Of a DNA stretch of 64,000 nucleotides, positions 1 through 11,442 are shown piece after piece (positions within the stretch are counted from its first letter, which is position 1; each line of letters starts with the position of its first letter). Both the position numbers and the translations under genes were made by a program. Under the pieces are notes generated by a model. That model saw only the letters and a program-made list of their open reading frames with translations. It was not told where the DNA came from and made no database searches. The DNA comes from Symsagittifera roscoffensis (taxonomy: Eukaryota > Xenacoelomorpha > Acoela > Convolutidae): positions 14,050,660 to 14,114,659 of the forward strand of contig NC_087069.1 in the NCBI RefSeq assembly GCF_963678635.1. Reading direction: 5' to 3'.

Positions 1-3000
1 ACCTTTTACATGTGAAGTTCGGTGTTAACAAATTTTTAACAGCTTTATTTTGTAAATTGACAAACGGGTAGGAAATTGGAAAATAACCAATACTTGTTTG
101 ATTATTTTGTTGTTCTACTGTTTTTTCTTTAGAATTAAATTAAATGGGGAGATTTTTCTTTTAGTTTTTCAAACAAAATCTTAAAATCTAATTTTTTCTC
201 CGAAATGACACCTTGAAAGAAACAGAAATAAACTCAAATTTAAATTTTACCAAGAGCTAGTTCAGGGTATCTTTATTTTTTTCTTGTTATCTCAAAACTT
301 CTATAAATGTGCTGTGAAGTTTTCTCAATTTGGCAAAATGCAATAAAAAAATGTTAGATTAGAGAACAAGTTCCATACAAAAAAAACTAGAAAAGTAATT
401 GAACAGAACCAAAAAGGAACTTCCTTTTTTATGGTTTTTTTAATAATTTTTTCTTTTTTAAAAGTTTTGCAAAAAAAATGGTCAGAATTTTTTCGGCTAC
501 TTGCTAAAAACATGCTTTTCATGCCGAAAAATTTCCCAGCTTCTGCTAAACTACAGAGCAAGTGAAAAATTCAAGGTTTTCTTTTAATAGCAACAGTCCT
601 GAGGACAACAAACGTAGGTTCCCTTTTCCCCTATCTCAAATAAACATCAAGTTTATGGCGTAACTAAAGGTTTTACGAGGTTACAGATTGAGATAAAAAT
701 TACTTGCCGTTGTCAAAGCCTTCCAAATACCATTTTTGTTAACAATCAGACAGCAAGAAGACAAAATGGACAAAAAATCTTAATAAGAACTTCACATAAA
801 ATTGTTGAAGTATCAAAAAGTTCAAATGCCCAAGAAACTGAAATTGTGAAATAAGGCGATATCCTGAAAACTGGAAATTACAAAAAAAAAACTGAATTAT
901 AGTAATTCCTGAATTGACTTCTGTCCTTTATTAATTTTCAAAACAATAACCGTCCTGTTGGTCTAATATGAACAAAAACATCAAAACCTACATAAGAGTG
1001 CTAACTACTTTCATCGCATCTTAAAAGGAGCCTGAGCCAACTCGCAAACTCTTGGGCTTTGAAAAATGATAGAAATGATGACTTGTGATGCTTCCTTGGT
1101 TTTTTTGAGGCTCTTTTCCAGTTCACCAACTTTGTTTTTTTTTTGAATTTCTGAACAGTTTTATTTTGTAAGTTTTTGAGGGGAATGAGAAACATGAAAG
1201 GAGCCATTTTTTCCTGCAGACCTTTGCTCAAAACTTTTAGTGGTACTTAGTTTCCAACAAAAAGAAACACTCTTTTTCTACCGCCTTTTTGCTGCTACGC
1301 AAAAGATTCATTAGTTTTTGTCATTATTATTTGTAAATGGAATTTCTGCTTGCTCTTTTTAGTTTGTGTTCATTTCAGGCACTTTCCCATTTTACACTGC
1401 ATTCGAAGTTTAACTTTTAAAAACTACTTTAACGTTATGGAAAAAAGTTTGCATAGTGAACAAATTAACTCTTCTGAAAACATTTTCTTTTATCAGGTTT
1501 TCGTTTTTTTTCCAGCTCTTCAATTTTAAAATCAGTTTTGCAAAGCTGATTGGACGTTATCATAAGAAAATGCAATTTGGCGTTGCGCTCAAACTGACTA
1601 CCGTAAGTAGATTTGTTCTCCGTATTTCACATCGTAATATTACGCAGCAAGTCTCAAGAACAGGTAAAACTAAAATATATCTATATTTATTTATATGTAT
1701 ATGTTTTGAAAGATGGGGGAATTGGAAAAGAACCCAAAGTCCAGTCACGTTTCCATGAAATTAAATCTTTTCTACCCTACCTAATTTTAAATTTTTTTAC
1801 AGTTGTTAAACCTGTCATTACGGCTAAATGCATGATGTTACGGTCTAAAGTAAGAAGAACAAATCGGATCGCACTTTTTACTTTGAACAGCAAAATTGAT
1901 CACTTTTGTTCTCTATAGCAAGTGCAGTGCGAAAAAACTGAAAACTTGAAGAAAAAAAAATTTGAAAAAGAAACAATTGTAAGTAGAAAAAAAGCTCCAA
2001 ATTGTTTGTCACAAAACTACTCGAGGATACTTTGTTTAGTAAAACTTACTCGATAGCAAGCTATACCAATTTTACAAAAAAAAAATAGAAAATGCAGTGA
2101 ATTTTCATACAATTTTTTCGGTGACAAGGTCTTGAGAGCTAATTTTCACAATCTTTCCTGGCGCTACAATGGTTTTTACATTCCGACTTAAAAAAGTTTT
2201 ATCGCTTCTTTTTTATCAGTCTATTTTTTATGATGTTTGATTAATCGAAACTCATTTTGGACCACCAATGGCTCAAACTTCAGCTTTTTTGTTAACATTT
2301 CGACAACTTCAAAATTTTTTTTCTCTGATTATGCTTGATTTATGATTGAGCTTTTTTTATGACGCTAAGATCATTTTTTCAACTAATCGCTAAGTTGTGC
2401 TTAATTGAAAAAATTGTGCTCATTGAGTCACCCCTAACCAGTTTTTTTTAGAAGTTTTTTTTATAGTTTTCTTCCTCTTCTCACATTAACAGTTTTCATT
2501 TGTTTCATTCTATGGAATACAATTATCGCTATGAGGTGAATTTTTTGGGAATTTTTTCCTTTCCCCAACCACCTCACACGAGCATCATTTTCATAGACTA
2601 ACGAGTGGCTATACAATGTTAATTATGGAGACCAAAGATGTTTTTCATGACCGAAATGAACAATTTGAATGTCAATTTTCATGACAATCCGACAAGGCGA
2701 ATAGTCTTTTTAATAATGAAAAGTTTGCAGGTGGGGGGAAGGAAAAAGAGCCACTTTTTGCTGTCAAAAGAATGAAAAAATTGCTTCTAAAAAAACTTAA
2801 ACAAGCAAATTTCCGAAAAAACTCCAATACAGTTCATTTCGGAATTTTGATTTATACTTAATTTCTTAAAAGTGTTTTCATTACTAACAGCAGCTTTATG
2901 ATTTGGATAACTTCAAAAGTGGGCAAACCAGACGGCTCTTTTCCAGTTTCCCACCCCCTCGTAAAATGTTCACACGGCTTTTTTCATGAAAGAAATGTTG

Positions 3001-4070
3001 TGAAAATTTTTTCACCTGATACCGCTGACACGTTTTAATGCAGTTTAAAACATGAGAAGTCTGGAACAAAAGGGGGAACTGGAAAAAAGCGAACCAGATA
3101 AATTCAAACAAAGTATCTTAATGAAACGCTAAATTTGAAAAGATTAAACCACTTGAATTCCAAAAAAGTTGTCTGAGTGTCGTTATAACCTCAGTCGGAT
3201 TTTCTCCCTTTCTCAGGCTTAATTACACAAATACACAAAAGCGACAAGTGGAAACTTCAGAGCTTATTCAGTCCCATTACTTTTCAAGGTTGCTTTTTTG
3301 TTGTTTTACGTGTGATTATGGCTAAATGCTTTATAATACGTGAGTCATGAAGAAAAGACCTTTTCACAATCAGCGGTTTGTTCACCATAGCAATTTTTCT
3401 TGAATTGCTACAATTTTGAAGTATTTCTCAAGAAGTCAATTTAAAAGAAGGTGGCTGATTGGAAACGAGTTAATTTCAACCCTAAATTATATCATCTTGC
3501 ATTTTTTGCTGGAGTTCGTCGCTTCTGACTGAGAAAAAAAAGATTATTGAAAAACAAAAAAATTCAAAAAAAAAAGTTTTTTTTTTTAGTTTTGATTTGA
3601 TTCACTTCTTTCTTTTCTTGTGATCTGACCAATCTCTGCTAGTTGCACAGCAAACGTTTTAATTGTTTTGATATATACAAAAGGGTTTCTATCGCTGTTT
3701 TAAGAGAAATTTTTTTCCAGTTGGTCAATCAGCTGTTTTCATGGTGGACTAGAAAACGTGAGCAACAAAGACGTGAGTAAAAATAACAACAACACAAAAA
3801 AATTAAAATAGTCTTTTTTAGTTTCAAATTTACAGCTTATTGAAATAAATCAATCAACTAGACAAACGTAGAAAAACTAAGAAACAATTCGTCATTTGTT
3901 TGATTTTTTTGAACAACATCCGTGACTGGAATTTCAGTGCTACTTACACTATAACAAGCTATAACTTACGCTTTAGTTATTTGTAACCTATTTTTTCCCA
4001 GAAATGGAAGTCAATTGTGGGTGTTACTAGAAAGAAAAAGATAAAACTTTCGATTTCGAAAAAAAAAACG
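1..4070. other. Non-coding AT-rich DNA
   Basis: I see no supported gene here. The open frames are short, lysine/phenylalanine-rich products of poly-A and poly-T runs with no splice-bounded coding island. It is probably intron or intergenic sequence of the gene whose exon ends at 4075. Confidence 0.6.
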
Positions 4071-4074
4071 CTAC

Positions 4075-4239
4075 CTTGCCAATAGCGTTCAAGAACTTAT
4101 AGCTCTCTTCACTATCAGTCCCAGCCGAAATAGTCTGACCAGTCAACACAGGCGCATCTTCGTGGTGGTTACTACCCCCACCCCCAGCCCCCCTCTCCCT
4201 CTCTCGCTCCCCCTTCTCATTCGTTCCCGCCGTCGCCAT
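4075..4239 (-). CDS. Exon of an unrecognised gene (possible first coding exon)
   Basis: A mixed-composition island on the minus strand is open from a stop at 4321-4323 down to a donor-like AAG|GTAGCG after 4075, in phase 0. The ATG at 4239 gives 55 codons. The frame is also open for 27 codons upstream (basic, KRSRKGSKPKR-like), so the true exon start may be an acceptor or 5'UTR nearer 4310. The product has a charged GERERER stretch, a glycine run, and ends SEESYKFLNAIGK. I do not recognise the family. The gene would continue leftwards out of the window. It is separate from the ANKRD6-like gene, which terminates at 27612. Coding status rests on composition, the open frame and the donor only. 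Confidence 0.45.
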
Positions 4240-4323
4240 ACTTCCACGTTTCGGCTTACTGCCTTTTCGGCTACGTTTGAAAACTGCCCTGTGAATTGTG
4301 CCGGAAATGCTCCCAATGTTTTA

Positions 4324-5250
4324 ACACTTGTAATAGTGACAGCAATCGACTGTTTTGGGTTGTTTGAAGTATTATCGAAATCTGATTGGCTAATAAAATC
4401 AGCATCCATCAATCAGTTTATGCCAATTGACTCGACAATAGTTGAACCCAATTAATAAAATATACTGTTGAGGCATGAAACATTGATTTCGTATGATCTT
4501 TAACTAGATATAACAGTTCTCTGCGTTTAAGTCCCGGCTAAACTTGAACCTCGCTCTCGTAAACACGACTGTATGATCCGATTGATTTCCGAGAGGACTT
4601 CGTATATAGATAGCGACAGCAAACGACTCGTAAATTTCTAGATGTTGAGCATAGTTATGACGTAGTACGTTGTACTTAATTTATGTTTCTTTCTTGGTTA
4701 CGTGAGTCTAGTTAAAGACCTGACTAAAACAGCTATGTTGTTCAGCAAGCTTTTAGGTTATAACACATGTTTAATTACTAACTCTAACTAAAAAATTTTG
4801 TACAAAAATTTAGATTTCTCATGAAAAAAGTCTGGACATTTTTGAGATGTGGTTTTTGGTAGTTTGATGTTTGTTTTAAACTCAAACTTTCTTCCTTTCG
4901 CTTCAAACTTGCTGGCTGAACAAAGTCCGACTTCTGATGTTTGACTGGAAATGCGCAGTAGCAAGTTATCAATATCAAATAATCCATACACGAGAAAAAA
5001 CGCACGAGCGTTATTATATCGACGCAGAATTAAAATAAGGTTGCGAGCGTTCAAAAGTTCAGGATTTGGTAAAAAAAATACATTCGCTGAAATTTTGTAG
5101 TTTTAGAAGATCAGTTTTTTTATTAATACCTCAATTTTATTTTTGTCAAGCTGTAGGGTTTTCAATATTGAGAAAAATTGTAAAAAAAATACAGGTTTTT
5201 CAATGAAAAAAAAATATATATAAAGCAGTCGGCTAATGTATTAACTTAGG
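4324..5250. other. Non-coding, no feature seen
   Basis: AT-rich sequence with only short shadow frames. If the 4075-4239 exon is internal, this is its upstream intron; otherwise it is a promoter or intergenic region. Confidence 0.5.
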
Positions 5251-5299
5251 TTCGTCAGAGGGTCATAAAAATGGGGACGAATTTTCAAAAGGCTTTTAA

Positions 5300-5691
5300 G
5301 CGAATCCCCCTCGTAGAATTCGATAAAAAGTTGAAAAAGTGTTCATATGGCAATTTGCATATAACAAATGTAACATATTTTTCATTTGCAAACGGTGACA
5401 AATTTTTCAAAAAGTGCCCAAAAACGGCTTTTTTTACTGTTTTTTTTTTCAAAAATTTGCCTGCGGCAAAGCACTGTTTTGCCCCAAAATAGGTCGACCA
5501 GTGCAAAACACCAGTGCAAAGCACTGTTTTGCCCCAAAGCACTGTTTTGCCCCAAAATAGGGGCAAAACAGTGCTTTGGGAGAGCTCGAAAAATCAATTT
5601 GGTCGACCTAAAAAAAAAGGTCGTCAAAATTTTGGAAATTTTTTTGAAAATCAGCCCCCCCCCCCTCGAGAAAATCCTAGATCCGCCCCTG
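5300..5691. repeat. Truncated hAT-like MITE copy
   Basis: The right end reads ctagatccgcccctg, the reverse complement of the CAGGGGCGGATCTAG terminus seen on the intact copy at 46920. A C-run and ctcgagaaaatc precede it, as in the other copies. Its interior shares the cccctc/gcttttaa block with 33025-33437 and 46920-47356. No matching left terminus or 8-bp target duplication was found, so the left boundary is approximate and the copy looks truncated or rearranged. Confidence 0.55.
5533..5580. repeat. Perfect 21-bp inverted repeat with 6-nt loop
   Basis: Arms 5533-5553 and 5560-5580 are exact reverse complements (core AAAGCACTGTTTTGCCCC) around the spacer aaaata. Further direct copies of the arm core lie at about 5468-5490 and 5516-5535, so the hairpin grew from a short tandem repeat. 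It lies inside the hAT-like MITE fragment. Confidence 0.9.
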
Positions 5692-5699
5692 ATGGCAAG

Positions 5700-6724
5700 C
5701 ACATAATTTATGGAGCATTTAGCATCAAGGTTTTAAAATTCAAATAAAGTTTTCAAGCATGGTGAACAAGCTTTTTACAGAACAAACTAAAAGTTTGATT
5801 CAAGTTTTACATCGTAACATTACGCATCCAGCCTAAAAAACGCATAAAAAATTATGAAAATTTTAAAGCTCAAATTTAGGGGAAATGAACACGTTGTTTT
5901 GCAATTTAGTTACAATCTAGATCATTAAAAACCAATACAAAGAATTCTTTCTTAGTCAAACTTCTTGGCTTAAGCAAAAAGACTGCTCGTATATCAGGGC
6001 AAACATGACAGTCCCTCAGATCATATTGAATAAATTTCGGCAAAAGAAATTATTGAAAAGCTATACATTTTGGACAATATCAAAGTGTAAAACCCCCATT
6101 TTAAAACCACCAGAACTTTACAAAAAAATCGGAGTTAAAATATCTTTTTACATTTGAACTCAAGAAGTCGATATCTTCAATGGGGTATAAAAAATTTTTG
6201 TTGAAAATTATTATTTCGATCGGTGAAAATTGACTGAATAAAAACAACCAAACCGAGCATAAATATTCGGTTTTCTTCAAAAGTCGGAATAATTTCGAGC
6301 ATTATAGATTGTTTGAAGTTGAATTTTTCAAAAACACGTTTATGTAGATTACAAAATTACGCCTAAAATGATAAGGTAAACGAAAATTGAAAAAGTATTG
6401 CATAATCTTACTGCTTTAACCGGAACTTTTAATCGTTCAAACGCTTGCAAAATTCAAGAGGGATATTCCATTAAACTCAAATTAATACGGAAATTAACTT
6501 CCCTCGAAACTGTTGCTCTCTCTAGCTCTGATGGACATGTTGTAGTAGAAGTTTTGATAACTATCCCGAAACAAACAATCTTTAAGTTAAATCCTTTTTT
6601 GCTAAAGTTTGTAGGCTTTATTATCCTGCGAAAGCCCATTTAAATTGTTTTAAATTGAGCTTATAGGCAATAATTTTCTCACGATAAAATTTCTTTTAAA
6701 TTCTTTGTAAATTGATTTACATAA
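5700..6724. other. Non-coding flank of the Bel/Pao insertion
   Basis: No supported gene. The open frame at 6398-6643 has no recognisable motif and no splice or promoter support. This is unduplicated target-side DNA next to the duplicated block beginning at 6725. Confidence 0.5.
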
Positions 6725-6903
6725 GTAAATGGGCTACTGAAAAAATGATTTTGGGTACTTTATACGTATAGAAAGCATTTTTAATTGATTTCAAACACAA
6801 ATTTGTCAGTGCGGATGACCCAAAACATTTGATAGTTCTGCTGGACTACTAGCAAAAAAAAATCAAATAATCAATTTTAGATCAAAAATTTGATTAGGCC
6901 AAA

Positions 6904-6908
6904 GAGTT
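6904..6908. repeat. Target-site duplication gagtt (left)
   Basis: The 5-bp gagtt directly abuts the outer 3' LTR and matches the gagtt at 19158-19162. Five base pairs is usual for Bel/Pao. The same gagtt also precedes the middle LTR because the flank was duplicated. Confidence 0.85.
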
Positions 6909-7371
6909 TGTGCCCGCTAATCTCCGTAGGATGAATTTAACCGACAAATCAACAATGAATTCGTATTCTCGGTAATACAAAATTCAAAGGCAATATTGAT
7001 AATTTTATCCCAAAATTTGTTGTAAAACGAGTTCATAAATTCATCAAGTTTACCGCTTCAATAACAAATTAGCGCAAGCTAGCCACAAGAACCGGTCGGT
7101 GATGTCCTTGAGACAAATTGCTCTTTTTTAGCGGTCAGCCTTAATCAAGGCTGAACCGAATTAGAATCAAAAAACAGTTAAAATAGGATATAACCCCCTT
7201 TTTTAGTATATTAATACATGGGCAGGTGGGGGACTCGAACCTACGTCAACTGTTATGTTACGTTACTTTGTCTTAGTCCGCTTGGCCAACTGTGCTTATG
7301 GTTGTTACATTTTGATTCAATTTTATGCCTTTATACTCTCGCACATTTGCGTTTATATTTGCGCTGCAACA
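6909..7371 (-). repeat. Bel/Pao 3' LTR (outer)
   Basis: 463 bp reading TGTTGCAGCGC...GCGGGCACA on the minus strand. Two TATA-like tracts lie within the first 45 nt. It contains a tRNA-like segment with A and B boxes. It differs from the other two LTRs at only a few positions by eye. Confidence 0.9.
7220..7297 (-). other. tRNA-like segment inside the LTR
   Basis: On the minus strand there is a box A match TGGCCAAGCGG (7278-7288) and a box B match GGTTCGAGTCC (7231-7241), spaced as in a tRNA with a long variable arm (Leu/Ser type). The 3' side resembles an acceptor (CCTGCCCA), but the 5' acceptor and T-stem do not pair well. It is tRNA-derived, not a functional tRNA. Confidence 0.65.
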
Positions 7372-7383
7372 TCCTCCACCCCT
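7372..7383 (-). other. Polypurine tract before the outer 3' LTR
   Basis: The minus strand reads aggggtggagga directly upstream of the LTR TG. This is the expected plus-strand priming site. An identical tract lies at 10988-10999 before the middle LTR. Confidence 0.75.
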
Positions 7384-7760
7384 AAACAAGGAAGAACGGG
7401 AGCGAGCTTTACGGTCGGGCGGGTCAGTTCGCTCGTAACGGTCTTTATATCGGCGGATCTCGCGCGTCCGTCCTTGCCATAGTGCAGTTTTAGGATACGT
7501 GCGAGTGGATAATGTCCACGTGGAGTGTCAGGCTCTATTACCCAAACCAAGTCGCCGGCTTTCAACTTAACTTCTGACTGGTTGTGCCACTTTGCCCTCC
7601 TATTGAGGGAAGGAACGTATTCCCGCATCCACCGTGTCCATATTGCGTTAGCGTATGATTGCGCTCTGGCGAAACGCTTCTCATGGTCGAAGTTTTCTTC
7701 GAAACTTAGCGACGGAAAACTCGCTGCGTGTTGACCAAGAATAAAAGGATTCGGGGTCAA
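7372..7760 (-). pseudogene. Bel/Pao integrase C-terminal segment (DUF5641-like), copy 1
   Basis: About 125 residues, with a KWHNQSEVKLKAGDLVWV block followed by a proline/glycine turn and PLARI. This is the typical C-terminal domain of Bel/Pao pol after integrase. It is separated from the integrase frame by an in-frame TAA at about 7818, which copy 2 also has. The open frame runs into the polypurine tract and LTR. Confidence 0.8.
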
Positions 7761-7817
7761 CGCCTCTAGATCTAGCGGATCGGAACTAACGGCTGTTATT
7801 GGTCTGGCGTTGAGTGA

Positions 7818-8548
7818 TTACTCAACAAGGCACAGCGTGGTTCTTAGCACCTCCTCAGTTACTCTTCTGTTGCCTAAGATGTCATACAAAACGCGCCTGA
7901 CACTCCGAACTAATCGCTCCCAGGAGCCAACATGGTGCGGTGCGCTGGGTGGATTGAATTTCCACTTGATCCCTTTCTGAACAAAAACAGCGGGTGCGAG
8001 CTTGTTCCAAATCTCAATGCAAGCTAAGAGCTCTTTCTGAGCGCCAACAAAGTTCGTTCCGTTGTCGGACATGATGGTAGTCGGAGTACCGCGACGTGCA
8101 ATAAACCTCTCTACGCCCATCACAGAAGAGCTTGTGTCGAGCGAGGGGACCACTTCAGTATGCATCGCTCTAGTGGTGAGACAGGTGAACAAAAAACCCA
8201 CCTCTTTTCCGTACTTCTCCGGATTGGAACTAGGAACGGCCCAAAGTAGTCGACACCTGTGTTAGTGAAAGGAGCTTGCTTGTAACCCAGCCTTTCAATG
8301 GGCAGATCAGCCATAATATGAGTTACTGTTTGCGCTTTGCGTTTTCGGCAAGCAACGCAAGTATTTTCAATGTTTCGCAGCAACCATCGCAAATTTAACA
8401 CAACGTACTTCGAATTAACAACCGCACGCATGTAGTTCAAGCCTTGATGGAAATTCCTAACGTGCAAGTGCTGAACCCATAACCGAACAACCGCGTGACG
8501 TGCATCAAGTATAATCGGATGCTTGCTATCGAAATCGGAATTAACCAA
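7818..8548 (-). pseudogene. Bel/Pao integrase, frameshifted, copy 1
   Basis: An N-terminal zinc-finger-like part (HLHVRNFHQGLNY...CVACRKRKA) precedes a DDE core: GVDYFGPF, then SDNGTNF, then HHVGSWERLV carrying the catalytic glutamate. One C is missing from the A/C run near 8196 compared with copy 2 (about 11820), which breaks the frame into 8120-8548 and 7818-8201. Copy 2 keeps this stretch open, so the lesion arose after duplication. Confidence 0.85.
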
Positions 8549-8644
8549 GCGGCTGATGCACCCAGTCGAGCGAAGGATGTCAGCTGGTCCAATGAACGGC
8601 GAATACTTGGCGATCCGACTATTCCTCGTGATAACTTTACCGGA

Positions 8645-9310
8645 TCATAGTAGTTTTAGCTCACTAGGGAATGTCCCACCCTGGGACAGGTAAATGAGCT
8701 TCTGTTCAGCAATATTCATTTCAGACGGGTCTGTAATTTCTAATATACTCGACCGGAAAGGTTTATGGGATGGCAGCCATCTTAACAAAAATTCTACTGC
8801 GCGTTTGTATTTTACAATTGAATTGAATCTCTCCCATTTTCCGAAGGGGAGATTTTTTTCTGTCAAAACAACGACGACGAAATTTGACGACTTTTCCAGA
8901 CAAATGTCAATATCACATAATGGTCCTTTGAGTCTTATTTTATCAATAACCCTTGTATCGGGCTTGAACGGCCAATCAGTTGTTCTCAATATACTACGGC
9001 CATTAACCCAGCTGCTTTCCTTGAGGGCTTCCGAAGAAATCCCTCGTGTACCGGTATCAGCTGGGTTATCACCGCTAAGTATGTGATGCCACTGATCAGT
9101 GGTGGTAGACTCCAGAATCTCACCAGTGCGATTACCAACAAAAACGGGTAGTTTACTACAAGAGTGAAGCCACTGGAGAACAGTGGTACTATCTGTCCAC
9201 ATGAAAATATCCGTAACTTTGAAAGTGAGACCTTTCAAAATTTCTTTTTTTAAGCGGGTTGCAAGAAGAGCCGCTTGAAGCTCTAACTTTGGAATAGAAA
9301 GCGCTTTCAT
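8645..9310 (-). pseudogene. Bel/Pao RNase H region, copy 1
   Basis: 221 residues opening with SIPKLELQAALLATRL, the usual entry into the Bel/Pao RNase H-like domain. It has FMWTDSTTVLQWL and a GDNPADTGTRG loop. It ends at a TGA that is in frame with the integrase downstream and is identical in copy 2. A TAA at 9344 separates it from the reverse-transcriptase frame. Confidence 0.8.
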
Positions 9311-9343
9311 AGGCGCGACGCGGGCTTTGCCAAAGACAAAGGC

Positions 9344-10333
9344 TTATTCGGTCTGATGGGAGCTAACAAGTCGCGCACGAAGGAAAGCGACGGCACAGAA
9401 AACATCCTGAGAACTATCACCGAACATGTGAAGTTCTATTCGGTCGAAAGGTTCAGTGAAATAGCTGCGAGTTATTGTCAGAGAACCTAACAAATGAAGA
9501 CCTGAGTGCCACTCAAGGAATTGCTTTTTGATTTCCTCTGACAGATCATCGTCCCATTTTTGACCGCTGATTCGCCAGATATCTTTTGATAGAAGGCGAG
9601 CCTTCACGGTATACCGAGCCACTAACCCAATTGGATCGAAAACAGAGGAAACAAAACTCAACACGGTACGCTTAGTAATTGCTTTGTCTAGTGGACAATC
9701 AACCCCTCTACTAACGACTAAGGTACCTTTTACGTGATCCCACCTAAGACCGAGAACATGCGACGACTGGTCTGGACTCGCACAATTATCTTTAACAGAG
9801 GAATTGGACTCACTGTTGTCCGGATCAAGAGCGGTTAATACGTCGGGAACGTTGCTGACAAACTTTGTCAGACAAAACCCACCTAGTTTAAGCAACGAGA
9901 TTAAATCCCTACCCAATTTCAAGGCGTCATCCCTGTTTTGAAAAGAATCCAGATAATCATCGATATAAAATTTCTGGACAACAGCCAAAGCAGCTTCGGG
10001 GTACTCAGCTTGATTATCCGATGCAGTCTTCTGCAAAGCAAAATTCGCACAAGTCGGCGAGTCACGAGCACCAAAAATGTGACGCGTATATTGGTGAACT
10101 ACCGCACTTGATGTGGGGTCCTCTCGCCACAAAAAACGAAGAGAAGGTTGATCTTCTTCACGGACTCCAACCTGTAAAAACATCGCTTCAATGTCAGCTG
10201 AAACCGCGTATTTATGCTGACGGAATCTTAAAAGTACAAAAATGAGGTTTTGAAGGAGATCCGGGCCAACCAACAGAGATTTGTTTAAGGAAGCGCCATG
10301 ACACTTCGATGCCCCATTGAGGACTCGGCGCAC
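9344..10333 (-). pseudogene. Bel/Pao reverse transcriptase, 5'-truncated, copy 1
   Basis: 329 residues containing the VSADIEAMFLQVGV block, the HIFGARDSPTCANFAL block and the catalytic KFYIDDYLDS box, followed by the Peptidase_A17-type connection (FDPIGLVARYTVKARLL). The upstream end is cut by the duplication junction at 10340/10341, so it is not continuous with gag-protease. This is the only reverse-transcriptase sequence left in the element. The frame ends at 9344 with an in-frame stop before RNase H. Confidence 0.88.
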
Positions 10334-10524
10334 CTTACCGGTAAATGGGCTACTGAAAAAATGATTTTGGGTACTTTATACGTATAGAAAGCATTTTTAA
10401 TTGATTCCAAACACAAATTTGTCAGTGCGGATGACCCAAAACATTTGATAGTTCTGCTGGACTACTAGCAAAAAAAAATCAAATAATCAATTTTAGATCA
10501 AAAATTTGATTAGGCCAAAGAGTT

Positions 10525-10987
10525 TGTGCCCGCTAATCTCCGTAGGATGAATTTAACCGACAAATCAACAATGAATTCGTATTCTCGGTAATACAAAATT
10601 CAAAGGCAATATTGATAATTTTATCCCAAAATTTGTTGTAAAACGAGTTCATAAATTCATCAAGTTTACCGCTTCAATAACAAATTAGCGCAAGCTAGCC
10701 ACAAGAACCGGTCGGTGATGTCCTTGAGACAAATTGCTCTTTTTTAGCGGTCAGCCTTAATCAAGGCTGAACCGAATTAGAATCAAAAAACAGTTAAAAT
10801 AGGATATAACCCCCTTTTTTAGTATATTAATACATGGGCAGGTGGGGGACTCGAACCTACGTCAACTGTTATGTTACGTTACTTTGTCTTAGTCCGCTTG
10901 GCCAACTGTGCTTATGGTTGTTACATTTTGATTCAATTTTATGCCTTTATACTCTTGCACATTTGCGTTTATATTTGCGCTGCAACA
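10525..10987 (-). repeat. Bel/Pao LTR (middle, from the tandem duplication)
   Basis: 463 bp, almost identical to 6909-7371. It is preceded by the same genomic flank, showing that it is a copy of the outer LTR and not a product of independent insertion. Confidence 0.9.
10836..10913 (-). other. tRNA-like segment inside the middle LTR
   Basis: This is the duplicate of 7220-7297 with identical A and B boxes. Confidence 0.65.
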
Positions 10988-11385
10988 TCCTCCACCCCTA
11001 AACAAGGAAGAACGGGAGCGAGCTTTACGGTCGGGCGGGTCAGTTCGCTCGTAACGGTCTTTATATCGGCGGATCTCGCGCGTCCGTCCTTGCCATAGCG
11101 CGTCCGTCCTTGCCATAGGATACGTGCGAGTGGATAATGTCCACGTGGAGTGTCAGGCTCTATTACCCAAACCAAGTCGCCGGCTTTCAACTTAACTTCT
11201 GACTGGTTGTGCCACTTTGCCCTCCTATTGAGGGAAGGAACGTATTCCCGCATCCACCGTGTCCATATTGCGTTAGCGTATGATTGCGCTCTGGCGAAAC
11301 GCTTCTCATGGTCGAAGTTTTCTTCGAAACTTAGCGACGGAAAACTCGCTGCGTGTTGACCAAGAATAAAAGGATTCGGGGTCAA
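10988..11385 (-). pseudogene. Bel/Pao integrase C-terminal segment, copy 2
   Basis: Duplicate of 7372-7760. It differs at about 11091-11117, where a second copy of a 20-nt stretch replaces the sequence found in copy 1, changing a few residues near PLARI. It ends at the polypurine tract 10988-10999. Confidence 0.8.
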
Positions 11386-11442
11386 CGCCTCTAGATCTAG
11401 CGGATCGGAACTAACGGCTGTTATTGGTCTGGCCTTGAGTGA

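Larger units (their letters stand above)
6725..10340. repeat. Tandem segmental duplication, copy 1
   Basis: This 3616-bp block recurs from 10341 at a constant offset of 3616 for the flank and the LTR. It contains 184 bp of left genomic flank, the outer LTR, and pol from its 3' end up through reverse transcriptase. Genomic flank occurs inside the element at 10341-10524, so the duplication happened after insertion. The join at 10340/10341 falls at the shared gtaaatgggc. Confidence 0.9.

Noticed and set aside
5257-5691. cagaggg at 5255 as the left end of a full hAT element
   Set aside because: The word does not continue into the terminal repeat, and flanking octamers do not match.
5285-5747. 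Arg/Gly-rich open frames (RGGSRIFSRGGG type), also at 46313-46759 and 33276-33491
   Set aside because: They are translations of hAT MITE ends with C/G runs, not genes.
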